Shown: positions 16,482-23,780 of the stretch, one piece after another
How positions within the stretch are numbered: position 1 is the first letter of the stretch
How the letters are laid out: every line of letters begins with the position of its first letter
The notes under the pieces: model-generated
What the model saw: only the letters and a program-made list of their open reading frames with translations
What the model was told of the DNA's origin: nothing
Database searches by the model: none
Assembly: GCA_041662785.1 (NCBI GenBank)
Contig: JBAZRW010000001.1
Span: 124,001-188,000, forward strand
Origin: Bdellovibrionales bacterium
GTDB lineage: Bacteria > Pseudomonadota > Alphaproteobacteria > UBA9219
Reading direction: 5' to 3'
Length of the DNA stretch: 64,000 nucleotides
Program-made: the position numbers and the translations under genes

Positions 16482-16970
16482 GTTTCCCTCCTTTAAAAAT
16501 CCTTCAGTGCCTTTCGTCCTATCAATTTCCTTATTGCCCATTAGAAACCATAGAAAGAGCTATAGTCTCTGGAAATCTCATTCTCATTAAAGCACAAAAA
16601 GGTATATTTTCGTTTAAAGAGAGCAAAATAGGGCCATAACCCTTTCTTAACCAAGCAAAAATCTTAAGAAAATAGAGGGGTTTTTGTCTCCCCCCCCCTT
16701 CTGGGGCTATGAATCTGAGTTAACAAAGTACCCTCCCCTTGCGGGAGGGTCGAAATTTCTGATTGCGGAGCAAGAAGAAATTTCGGGGAGGGGTCAGAAA
16801 ACATACGACTTTAGAACCCCTCCCCAAAAAATCCGTCTCCTGCGGAGCCTTATTTTTCGACCCTCCCGCAAGGGGAGGGTGATTTTGTCGGGTTTCCTTT
16901 TTTATTAACCTGCGTTTGGAACCCTAAACCCCCTTCCCCATCGCCCTTTTTTCCTGCTAGAACAACGGGC
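16482..16970. other. Intergenic gap with nested palindrome upstream of gltX
   Basis: 489 bases. The left part (16482-16680) is AT-rich and holds the promoter region of the unknown leftward gene. A C8 run lies near 16690. The 151-bp nested inverted repeat at 16730-16880 follows. The last 90 bases lead to gltX, which has only a weak ribosome-binding site. No open frame here looks like a gene. Confidence 0.7.
16730..16880. repeat. 151-bp nested palindromic element
   Basis: ACCCTCCCCTTGCGGGAGGG at 16730-16749, extending into TCGAAA, is repeated perfectly in reverse complement at 16855-16880. Each arm is itself a hairpin (CCCTCCC/GGGAGGG). Inside lies a second inverted repeat GGGGAGGGGT/ACCCCTCCCC (16784-16793 and 16816-16825), then partial GCGGAG/CTCCTGCGGAG pairs. 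The whole can form a cruciform or long RNA hairpin. Confidence 0.85.
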
Positions 16971-18317
16971 ATGACTGTATTTGTACGCTTTGCGCCCTCG
17001 CCCACCGGTTCTTTGCATATTGGCAATATCCGTGCGGCCCTGTTCAATGTCCTTTTCGCCCGCCAGCATGGCGGACGCTTTCTGTTGCGTATGGATGATA
17101 CGGATCAGGAGCGCTCTACCCCCGCGTTTGAGCAAGGTATCAAAGACGATATGACATGGCTAGGCCTGACATGGGATGCCTATGCCAAGCAGTCAGAGCG
17201 CACGGCGCGCTATCAGGAAGTTTTGGAATCGCTGAAAGCCAGCGGCCGCGTCTATCCCTGTTTTGAGACGGCGGATGAGCTGGGCCTTAAGCGCAAAACC
17301 CAATTGGGTCGCGGCCTGCCGCCCGTTTATGACCGCGCCGCGCTGAAGCTCGCGCCGGATGAGATTGCCACGCTGATCGCGCAGGGCAAGAAACCACATT
17401 GGCGCTTTAAGCTGAACGCGGGCGACGTTTCATGGGATGATCTGATCCAAAAGCACAAGATTTTCCCCGCCTCCTCTTTGTCCGATCCCGTGATTGTGCG
17501 CGAAGACGGCGTGCCGCTTTACACCTTTTGCTCGGTCGTGGACGATGCCGATATGGGCATCACACATATCATTCGCGGCGAGGATCACGTCACCAACACC
17601 TCCGTACAAATCCAGCTGTGGCAAGCGATCACGGACAAGCCCGCGCCGCAATGGGCGCATTATCCTTTGATGGTCAACATCACGGGCGAGGCCATGAGCA
17701 AACGCCTTGGCACGATGAGCATCGCGTCCTTGCGCGACGAGCTTCACCTAGAGGCCATGGCGATCAACGCCCTTTTGGCCAAACTAGGCACGTCCGATCC
17801 CGTTACGCCTTGCCTCAGCCTTGATGAGCTGGCGGGCACGTTTGACCTTGCCAAAATCTCGCGCTCGACAGTCAAGTTTGATTTGGAAGAGCTGAAGCAT
17901 ATGAGCGCCAAAATCCTGCATATGACACCCTTTGCTTCCATCGGCGCGCGGCTGGATGCTCTGGGCCTTGGGCACGTTACGGAAGATTTCTGGAACGCTG
18001 TTCGCACCAATCTGATGACGATTGAGGATGTTCGCCTGTGGTGGCATGTCGCCAACGGCCCCGTCACGCCACTGATCGACGATAAGGCGTTTGTGGGCGA
18101 GGCCGCCGCGCTGCTGCCCCCCACGCCGTGGGATGAAACAACGTGGCAGAGCTGGACAGGCGCGGTTAAAGATAAAACGGGCCGCAAGGGCAAAGAGCTG
18201 TTTATGCCACTGCGCCGCGCCCTGACGGGCATGGATCACGGGCCAGAGCTGAAAACACTGCTGCCACTCATCGGACGGGAACGGGCGCTGGCGCGATTGA
18301 GCGGGGAGCAGGCATGA
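16971..18317 (+). CDS. gltX: Glutamyl-tRNA synthetase
   Basis: 448 residues. It attaches glutamate to tRNA using ATP. The N-terminus VRFAPSPTGSLHIGNIRAAL carries the HIGH-type motif (HIGN). The KMSKS-type loop reads AMSKRLG. The length and the short anticodon-binding part match the alphaproteobacterial GltX form that often coexists with a second copy. It could therefore be a discriminating or non-discriminating enzyme; the sequence alone does not decide. The tRNA-Gln in the window does not settle whether Gln-tRNA is made directly. The GANTC-rich repeat follows before cysS. Confidence 0.95.
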   Translation: MTVFVRFAPSPTGSLHIGNIRAALFNVLFARQHGGRFLLRMDDTDQERSTPAFEQGIKDDMTWLGLTWDAYAKQSERTARYQEVLESLKASGRVYPCFETADELGLKRKTQLGRGLPPVYDRAALKLAPDEIATLIAQGKKPHWRFKLNAGDVSWDDLIQKHKIFPASSLSDPVIVREDGVPLYTFCSVVDDADMGITHIIRGEDHVTNTSVQIQLWQAITDKPAPQWAHYPLMVNITGEAMSKRLGTMSIASLRDELHLEAMAINALLAKLGTSDPVTPCLSLDELAGTFDLAKISRSTVKFDLEELKHMSAKILHMTPFASIGARLDALGLGHVTEDFWNAVRTNLMTIEDVRLWWHVANGPVTPLIDDKAFVGEAAALLPPTPWDETTWQSWTGAVKDKTGRKGKELFMPLRRALTGMDHGPELKTLLPLIGRERALARLSGEQA

Positions 18318-18320
18318 GAA

Positions 18321-18426
18321 GCTTTCAGGATTCAGGATTCGGGATTCGGGGAGACATTGTGAAACTTTCACGCTGTTGTTGCCTCTGTTGTACGGCTGAA
18401 TCCTGAATCCCGAATCCTGAATCCCC
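18321..18426. repeat. Heptameric GANTC array in inverted arrangement between gltX and cysS
   Basis: Left arm: three GATTC at 18329, 18336 and 18343, exactly 7 bases apart. Right arm: four GAATC at 18398, 18405, 18412 and 18419, also 7 bases apart. The arms are tandem heptamers (TCAGGAT/TCGGGAT and TGAATCC/CGAATCC) that are imperfect reverse complements across a spacer of about 50 bases. GANTC is the CcrM methylation site read by GcrA. The array ends 17 bases before the cysS start and contains its promoter region. Confidence 0.9.
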
Positions 18427-18443
18427 TTTTCTTGGAGCTATCG

Positions 18444-19832
18444 ATGACCACCCTTCACCTTTACAACACCCTCTCCCGCACCAAGGAAGTGTTCGAGCCA
18501 CTCGATTCAGCCAACGTTCGCATGTATGTCTGCGGCCCCACGGTGTATGACTTCGCGCATATCGGCAACGCGCGGCCTATCGTGGTATTTGACACGCTTT
18601 ATCGCCTCCTCAAGCGACACTTTCCCAAAGTCACCTATGCCCGCAATATCACGGACGTGGATGACAAAATCCTAGCGCGTGCCAAAGAACGCGGCATCTC
18701 GATACAAGAGCTGACCATCGGCACAACAAAAATGTTCCATCAGGACATGGATCATCTGAACGCACTTCGCCCCGATCATGAGCCTCGCGCCACAGCCTAT
18801 ATCGCGCCGATGATCGCGCTTACGCAAACGCTGATCGACAAAGGCCATGCCTATGAAGCGGAAGGGCACGTCCTGTTTAGCGTTCAATCGATGGCGGATT
18901 ACGGCAAGCTTTCCCGCCGCACGCGTGATGAGCTGATTGCCGGATCCCGCGTCGAAATCGCGCCGTACAAAAAAGACCCTGCGGATTTTGTCCTGTGGAA
19001 GCCCGCGCCCGAAGGTGGTGAGGGATGGGACAGCCCGTGGGGCTATGGACGCCCCGGCTGGCATTTGGAATGCTCAGCCATGGCGGATGATTTGTTGGGC
19101 ACGACGTTTGATATTCATGGCGGCGGGCTGGATTTGATTTTTCCGCATCATGAAAACGAAATCGCGCAAAGCGCGTGCGCCCATGATGGCGCGCCTCCTG
19201 CAAAATACTGGGTGCATAACGGCTTTCTCACCGTAAACGGTGAGAAGATGTCGAAGTCGCTTGGCAACTTCTTCACAGTGCATGAATTGCTGGACGAAGC
19301 GCCGGGTGAGGCGCTACGCCTATCCCTCCTTCAATCGCACTATCGCCAGCCTTGCGACTTTACCAAGGACAACCTGATGCAGTGCAAGGCGACGCTGGAC
19401 AAATGGTACGGGGCGTTGAGAAGCGTGAAGGACATTCCCGTCATCGCCTCATCCTCTTCCGTTATCCCCGAAGCCATCGAGGCCGCCCTTTTGGACGACC
19501 TCAATACGCCGCTGGCTATCTCGCATATTCATGAATTGGTGGGCGAGCTAAACCGCGCCACCACGGACGAGGCAAAAGCGGCCCTGAAAGCCGCCCTGCT
19601 GGCCGCCGGAGACGCGCTGGGCCTCTTGCAACAAGACGCGGAAAGCTGGCTTAAAGGCGCAGGCACAGCGGATGGCCTTTCCGATGCCGCCATCGACGCA
19701 CAAATCGAAGCCCGTCTGGCGGCTAAAAAGGCCAAAAACTTTGCCGAATCCGACCGCATCCGTGACGCCCTCGCGCAGCAAGGCGTAATCCTTGAGGATA
19801 GCGCCAGCGGCACGACATGGCGGCGGGGGTAA
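18444..19832 (+). CDS. cysS: Cysteinyl-tRNA synthetase
   Basis: 462 residues from the ATG at 18444, with GGAG 7 bases upstream. A TTG at 18432 in the same frame overlaps that site and is rejected. The zinc and HIGH region is MYVCGPTVYDFAHIGNARP, further Zn ligands lie in WHLECSAM and HHENEIAQ, and the KMSKS motif is EKMSKSLGNFF. The enzyme charges tRNA-Cys. The leader contains the GANTC array, so transcription may follow the cell-cycle methylation state. Confidence 0.96.
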   Translation: MTTLHLYNTLSRTKEVFEPLDSANVRMYVCGPTVYDFAHIGNARPIVVFDTLYRLLKRHFPKVTYARNITDVDDKILARAKERGISIQELTIGTTKMFHQDMDHLNALRPDHEPRATAYIAPMIALTQTLIDKGHAYEAEGHVLFSVQSMADYGKLSRRTRDELIAGSRVEIAPYKKDPADFVLWKPAPEGGEGWDSPWGYGRPGWHLECSAMADDLLGTTFDIHGGGLDLIFPHHENEIAQSACAHDGAPPAKYWVHNGFLTVNGEKMSKSLGNFFTVHELLDEAPGEALRLSLLQSHYRQPCDFTKDNLMQCKATLDKWYGALRSVKDIPVIASSSSVIPEAIEAALLDDLNTPLAISHIHELVGELNRATTDEAKAALKAALLAAGDALGLLQQDAESWLKGAGTADGLSDAAIDAQIEARLAAKKAKNFAESDRIRDALAQQGVILEDSASGTTWRRG

Positions 19833-19841
19833 TTAGTAACA

Positions 19842-20222
19842 ATGCAAGTTGTAGGAAAATCTCAAGGCATCTCTGTCAAAAAACCCGAAGGAACCGATGT
19901 AACCTATTACATCTTTCCTGAGTATGAGATTCATTACAACGAAGTTGCGGCAGGAACTATACAGCCTTGGCATCACCACAACCAAATCGAAGAAACGCTT
20001 TACATTATCTCTGGTAAAATTGAAGCTCATTGGATAGAAAACGGAGCGAAGAAAAACAAAACCCTTCACACTGGTGACGTTGTGCGCGTTGAAAACACGC
20101 CTCACACTTTCATCAATAATTCTTCGTCTGTCGTGGCTTTTGTTGTCTTCCGCCTCGTGTTAGAGGGCAAAGACAAACATGAGGTGATCAAAAACGACAA
20201 GCATTTGGATGATGTGCCCTAA
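19842..20222 (+). CDS. Small cupin-domain protein
   Basis: 126 residues forming a single cupin barrel. The first cupin motif is PWHHHNQIEETLYIISGKIEAHW (metal ligands His-His-His and Glu) and the second is HTGDVVRVENTPHTFIN with the final His. Cupins of this size bind a metal and may be isomerases, dioxygenases or sensors. The substrate cannot be told. It starts 9 bases after cysS but is distinctly more AT-rich, as is the following toxin-antitoxin pair, suggesting a small acquired patch (19.84-20.93 kb). Confidence 0.8.
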   Translation: MQVVGKSQGISVKKPEGTDVTYYIFPEYEIHYNEVAAGTIQPWHHHNQIEETLYIISGKIEAHWIENGAKKNKTLHTGDVVRVENTPHTFINNSSSVVAFVVFRLVLEGKDKHEVIKNDKHLDDVP

Positions 20223-20231
20223 TTATTTCCT

Positions 20232-20271
20232 TTGACTTTTTCCGCCCAATGTTGTAACATGTGTTATAACA
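20232..20271 (+). promoter_or_regulatory. Promoter with twin palindromic operator for the toxin-antitoxin operon
   Basis: The -35 box TTGACT (20232-20237) is spaced 17 bases from a -10-like TAACAT (20255-20260). Over and beyond the -10 lie two palindromes 12 bp apart, TGTTGTAACA (20250-20259) and TGTTATAACA (20262-20271). One helical turn of spacing fits a cooperative dimer-binding operator for the AbrB-type antitoxin. Confidence 0.75.
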
Positions 20272-20293
20272 CAAAGTTTTGGAGGGCTTAGTC

Positions 20294-20515
20294 ATGCGCG
20301 CGAAAATCACACAAATCGGCAATTCCATGGGAATGATAATCCCCAAGGAACTCATCACAGCCATGAACCTCAAAAAAGGGGAAGAAGTTTTTTTGACCCC
20401 AACCAAAGACGGGTTTACGATCACACACTACGACGAGGAAATAGAAAGACAAATGGACGTCGTCGCAAAATACGCCAAGAAGTATCGCAATACTTTACGC
20501 AAGCTGGCCGACTGA
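20294..20515 (+). CDS. AbrB/MazE-type antitoxin
   Basis: 73 residues from the ATG at 20294, preceded by GGAGGG. The N-terminal swapped-hairpin AbrB fold is clear: AKITQIGNSMGMIIPKELI...LKKGEEVFLTPTKDGFTIT. This part binds DNA as a dimer. The C-terminal helix (DEEIERQMDVVAKYAKKYRNTLRKLAD) would wrap the toxin. The stop TGA shares its last base with the toxin ATG (TGATG), so the two are translationally coupled. It pairs with a Doc toxin, not MazF. Autoregulation through the upstream twin palindrome is inferred. Confidence 0.9.
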   Translation: MRAKITQIGNSMGMIIPKELITAMNLKKGEEVFLTPTKDGFTITHYDEEIERQMDVVAKYAKKYRNTLRKLAD

Positions 20516-20925
20516 TGACAAAAAAATGGAAATGGATTTCTGAAGACGTTGTAAAGATGACTGGTGAAATACAAGTCATGAAACAAGGCGGCTTGTCAGG
20601 CCTTCGTGACGAAGCCTTGCTGGATTCCGCCCTTTCCCGTCCCAAGAATCTAGCCGCCTATGACAATCCTGACGTTTTCGATCTAGCCGCCGCCTATGCC
20701 TATGGCATCATCAGCAATCACCCTTTTCTTGATGGCAATAAACGCACGGGGTTTCTTACCGCGTGTGCTTTTATGGATGAAAATGGATGGGAATACGATG
20801 CAACAGAGGTCGATGCCTATATGACCGTAATGGCTCTTGCCCAGAAAGAAATTGACGAAAAGACCTTCGCGATATGGCTTAAAAAATCATCAAAACGCAT
20901 CAAGAAAACGAAAAAAGAAAAATGA
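20515..20925 (+). CDS. doc: Doc (death-on-curing) family Fic-fold toxin
   Basis: 136 residues. The Fic/Doc active-site loop HPFLDGNKRTGF begins at His69, with the Asp-Gly-Asn-Lys-Arg core intact. Doc of phage P1 phosphorylates EF-Tu Thr382 and blocks translation, and the family is usually silenced by an antitoxin helix. The active loop is complete, so the toxin is probably functional. The C-terminus is Lys-rich (KKSSKRIKKTKKEK). The antitoxin is of the AbrB type rather than Phd, a pairing known from other bacterial Doc loci. Confidence 0.92.
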   Translation: MTKKWKWISEDVVKMTGEIQVMKQGGLSGLRDEALLDSALSRPKNLAAYDNPDVFDLAAAYAYGIISNHPFLDGNKRTGFLTACAFMDENGWEYDATEVDAYMTVMALAQKEIDEKTFAIWLKKSSKRIKKTKKEK

Positions 20926-20962
20926 CCGCCCCCATCATCCTTGTTCATCTGCAGCCCTTTTT

Positions 20963-21127
20963 CGTCATTCCGGCGACCTGTCGCGCCGAAGCTGCGAAGC
21001 AGCGTAGGGCGAAGGCCGGAATCCAGCGCCGCGCCCCGTGTCAAGCACGGGGCAGGCTAGCGCGGCACAAGACTCATACGGCCTGCGGACGCAGGCCGCT
21101 GGATCCCGCTTTTCAGCGGGATGACGG
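20963..21127. repeat. Composite REP-type repeat between doc and trmJ
   Basis: The left edge is CGTCATTCCGGC...GGCCGGAATCCAGCG. Inside are a CCCCGTG/CACGGGG stem and a GGCCTGCG/CGCAGGCC stem. The right edge is GCTGGATCCCGCTTTTCAGC followed by GGGATGACGG. The same edge arrangement and inner order recur at 53269-53376, and related edges at 37635 and 13641. Confidence 0.88.
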
Positions 21128-21154
21128 CTGTTCTTATTGAAAGACTGATCTTTT

Positions 21155-21913
21155 ATGACCAAGACCGCCCCCATCATTATCCTTGTTCATCCGCAGCTTG
21201 TCGAAAATATCGGCATGACGGCACGTGCAATGGCGAACTGTGCGCTGCCTGAACTGCGCATCGTCGCGCCTCGCGATCCATGGCCTCTGGGCGATATTCA
21301 CAGGCAGCGCATGATGGCCGCCTCCTCTGGCGCGGACGATCTCCTTGAAAACGCCAAGCACTATGATACGGTAAAGGACGCGATTGCCGATTTGAATTAC
21401 GTTTACGCCACGACGGCACGTGGCAACGACATGGTCAATCGCATCATGACCCCCCGCGCCGCTATTCCCGATATGATCGAGCGCACGTCTGACGGACAAA
21501 AGGTCGGCGTTCTTTTTGGCCCCGAACGCATGGGCCTCATCAACGATTATGTCGCACTAGCAAATGCGAAAATTACCATTCCGCTGAATCCCGACTTTAT
21601 GTCGCTCAATCTGGCGCAGACGGTTTTGTTGATCGGGTATGAGTGGTATCAGGCGAACGATGCGACACCAGAAAACCAGTTGCGCGTCGGCAAAAGTCGC
21701 CCCGCTTTGCGCGAGGAATACCAGAAATTCTTTGATCGCTTTGAGGACGAGTTGGACAAGGCGGGCTATTTTGTCGCCGAGGACATGCGCCCCACCATAA
21801 CGCGCAACTTGCAATCAACCTTGGGACGCGCCGAAATGACCGAACAGGAAATCCGCTCATGGCACGGGGTTTTGTCCGCGCTGGTCGATGGGCCAAAGCG
21901 CAAGAAAGAATAA
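21155..21913 (+). CDS. trmJ: tRNA (cytidine/uridine-32 2'-O)-methyltransferase TrmJ
   Basis: 252 residues with the SPOUT methyltransferase fold. N-terminal motif: IILVHPQLVENIGMTARAM. Trefoil-knot SAM site: VGVLFGPERMGLINDY, then ITIPLNPDFMSLNLAQTVLL. The C-terminal helical extension (EVLDK-like FEDELDKAGYF...LGRAEMTEQEIRSWHGVLSAL) is the TrmJ type. It methylates position 32 in the anticodon loop. The 5' end follows the REP element. It is followed by an SDR gene starting 8 bases past its stop, probably cotranscribed. Confidence 0.93.
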   Translation: MTKTAPIIILVHPQLVENIGMTARAMANCALPELRIVAPRDPWPLGDIHRQRMMAASSGADDLLENAKHYDTVKDAIADLNYVYATTARGNDMVNRIMTPRAAIPDMIERTSDGQKVGVLFGPERMGLINDYVALANAKITIPLNPDFMSLNLAQTVLLIGYEWYQANDATPENQLRVGKSRPALREEYQKFFDRFEDELDKAGYFVAEDMRPTITRNLQSTLGRAEMTEQEIRSWHGVLSALVDGPKRKKE

Positions 21914-21921
21914 CAAAAGAA

Positions 21922-22605
21922 ATGAACCATCACGTCCTGATCACAGGTGCAGGCAAGCGCGTAGGCCGCGTTATGGCGCTGGATCTAGCCAAAGCCGGAT
22001 GGGATATAACGATCCATTACAACACGTCGAAAGAAGAGGCTGAAACGCTGGCGCAGGAAATCACCGCGCTGGGCCGCACCGTCTTTCTGGCTCAAGCCAA
22101 TCTGGAAAAACCGGACGATATCGCAAGGCTGATCCCCGTTAAGGAAGCCCCGCCGCTCACCGCCCTTATTCATAATGCCAGCCTTTTTATCCACGATGCC
22201 GAGGATCCTGCCGGTGCACGCCACCGAGCCGTGAATGTCGATGCGCCGCTGGCGCTGAACGACGCGTTTCTGGCCCAACTGCCGCAAGGCTGCCAAGGCG
22301 CCATTGTCCAGATTTTGGATAGTACCCTCATCCCGCCTCACATGAGCGCCTATGCGCGTAGCCGCGCTGCGATGGCCGCCATGATCCCCACGCTGGCGCG
22401 GCGCTATGCGCCTCACGCAAGGATCAACGGGCTTGCCCTTGGCCCCACGCTGAAGAACGAGCGCCAATCGCAGGCACATTTCGATGCACTGGTAGCAGCC
22501 ACCCCGTCCCACAAACCAACGGAGAGAGAGGCGCTAAACCGCCGCCTGCTTGCCCTGCTACAAGACGAAGGGATAAACGGGACGATAACAGGCTGCGATT
22601 CCTGA
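21922..22605 (+). CDS. Short-chain dehydrogenase/reductase with YxxxR instead of YxxxK
   Basis: 227 residues from the ATG at 21922. A longer frame would overlap trmJ. The Rossmann motif is LITGAGKRVGRVMALDL, and NAS (IHNASLF) follows. The active-site Tyr is Tyr144 in AYARSRAAM, but the paired Lys of the family is Arg148. The GKRVG start resembles pteridine reductases such as FolM. The C-terminal part (INGLALGPT...GINGTITGCDS) fits the family. The Lys change may lower or alter activity, since that Lys positions the nicotinamide ribose. A dihydropteridine-type reductase is possible but unproven. Confidence 0.82.
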   Translation: MNHHVLITGAGKRVGRVMALDLAKAGWDITIHYNTSKEEAETLAQEITALGRTVFLAQANLEKPDDIARLIPVKEAPPLTALIHNASLFIHDAEDPAGARHRAVNVDAPLALNDAFLAQLPQGCQGAIVQILDSTLIPPHMSAYARSRAAMAAMIPTLARRYAPHARINGLALGPTLKNERQSQAHFDALVAATPSHKPTEREALNRRLLALLQDEGINGTITGCDS

Positions 22606-22995
22606 AAATCTTTTCTGCACTTCCTTTTTTAGCAAAGAACCTAACCATTATAGGCAGGAATACGGCTTTATGCCCCTTGACTCGGCGAGGAATCTTGTGC
22701 AGCCCGCAGGGCTTTTGTTCACACCTGCCTTAAAAAAGACGCTCTTTCCCTTTGTTCCGTCAGAAGACTAGGCGTTTTCGCCACAAAACATAAAATTGCT
22801 GTTATATTTCATGATGTTGCTATATTGCCTAAAAAATAGGCAATATAGCAGAATCCTAGGTTTTGTCGGTTTTATCGTCTTCAACAGTCCTGTTAGTCAC
22901 AGACTTATCCACAACTTTGGGGATAAGGAAGCGAGAAAACGAAAGACGCATAAAATGGATAAATCCATACGATCTGAACTTTAATTCCCTTTTGC
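22606..22995. other. AT-rich gap with perfect palindrome and one DnaA box
   Basis: 390 bases between convergent SDR and response-regulator genes. It contains a perfect 13-bp inverted repeat at 22819-22849, a consensus DnaA box TTATCCACA at 22905-22913 followed by GGGGATAAG, and AT-rich flanks. A 62-codon open frame spans the palindrome (22796-22984) but lacks a ribosome-binding site and is not accepted as a gene. Confidence 0.65.
22819..22849. repeat. Perfect 13-bp inverted repeat with AAAAA loop
   Basis: GCTATATTGCCTA and its exact reverse complement flank five A residues. There is no following T-run, so a plain terminator is unlikely. It could be a protein-binding palindrome or an RNA stem. 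Confidence 0.9.
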
Positions 22996-23748
22996 TTAGG
23001 CAAGCTTTCTTTGCGCCGCCAACAAAAGGCCGATGCGCTTGATCACATCGTTTTCGTCTTTTGTGAAAGGCATCACGGAAAGCGTGGGGACAGCGTTGTC
23101 TTGCCCCCCCACCTCGCCATCCTTGGCAAGGCATAAAAAGCGACTGGCGGGATACGTCTTAGCCAGACGCAACGCTTCATCACGCGAGAGGGACTCCGCA
23201 TCAAAGACAACAATGGCGGATTCTTTTTGCAAGGAATCCATGCCCCCCTGTCCCCCATCGCCAGAGCCAAACACAATACAATTCAGCCCTGCCAACCGCG
23301 CGGTGATGGCGGACTCGAACGCACGGTCACGCAAACACAGGATCACGCGGTTTTGCTTACGCGCCAAGATGCGCTCAACCACACGCAAAAGAGCCTCGCT
23401 TGTCACGGGTTTGGGGACATAATCAACAGCCCCCGCCGTAAGGCCGCGCAGCATCTCTTCTTTTTTATCGCTGGCGGTCACCATCACAACGGGGATCGCG
23501 GACAAAACGGGATCATCCTTAATTTGTTCAAGAAAGCTAAGCCCCGTCGGCCCGCCCGGCATAATGTCATCCAGCAGCACGAGGGAGGGTTTGTGCTCTA
23601 ACATGATGCGCCGCGCGTCATGCGCGTTTGTGCCCGTCATCACCCGCGCCCGCTTTGATAGAAGCGCGGAAACCGACAAACGAAGAATAGGATCATCATC
23701 GACAATGGCGATCAGGGGCTTGGATATATCGTCCGACTCTAGAGGCAT
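22996..23748 (-). CDS. Response regulator without a classical output domain
   Basis: 250 residues from the ATG at 23748, with GGAG upstream. The N-terminal receiver (residues of about 10-125) has the acidic pair IAIVDDDP, the phosphorylatable Asp in SLVLLDDIMPGG, Thr in VVMVTAS and Lys in YVPKPV. The second half (RVILCLRDRAFESAITARLAGLNCIVFG...IVVFDAESL...) looks like a degenerate receiver-type fold without a clear phospho-site. No DNA-binding, GGDEF or kinase domain is seen. It is the last gene of a leftward group arsR-DUF2892-tolC-rr, 32 bases after tolC. A role in the same stress response is inferred from position only. Confidence 0.88.
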   Translation of the reverse strand: MPLESDDISKPLIAIVDDDPILRLSVSALLSKRARVMTGTNAHDARRIMLEHKPSLVLLDDIMPGGPTGLSFLEQIKDDPVLSAIPVVMVTASDKKEEMLRGLTAGAVDYVPKPVTSEALLRVVERILARKQNRVILCLRDRAFESAITARLAGLNCIVFGSGDGGQGGMDSLQKESAIVVFDAESLSRDEALRLAKTYPASRFLCLAKDGEVGGQDNAVPTLSVMPFTKDENDVIKRIGLLLAAQRKLA

Positions 23749-23780
23749 CCTTATCTCCTGTAACCGACGATAACCACGCT

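Noticed and set aside
16681..16700. C8 run as a slippage/phase-variation site
   Set aside because: It lies in a non-coding gap with no reading frame across it to switch.
22796..22984. 62-codon AT-rich frame containing the perfect palindrome
   Set aside because: No ribosome-binding site, and its content (palindrome, DnaA box) is better explained as non-coding.
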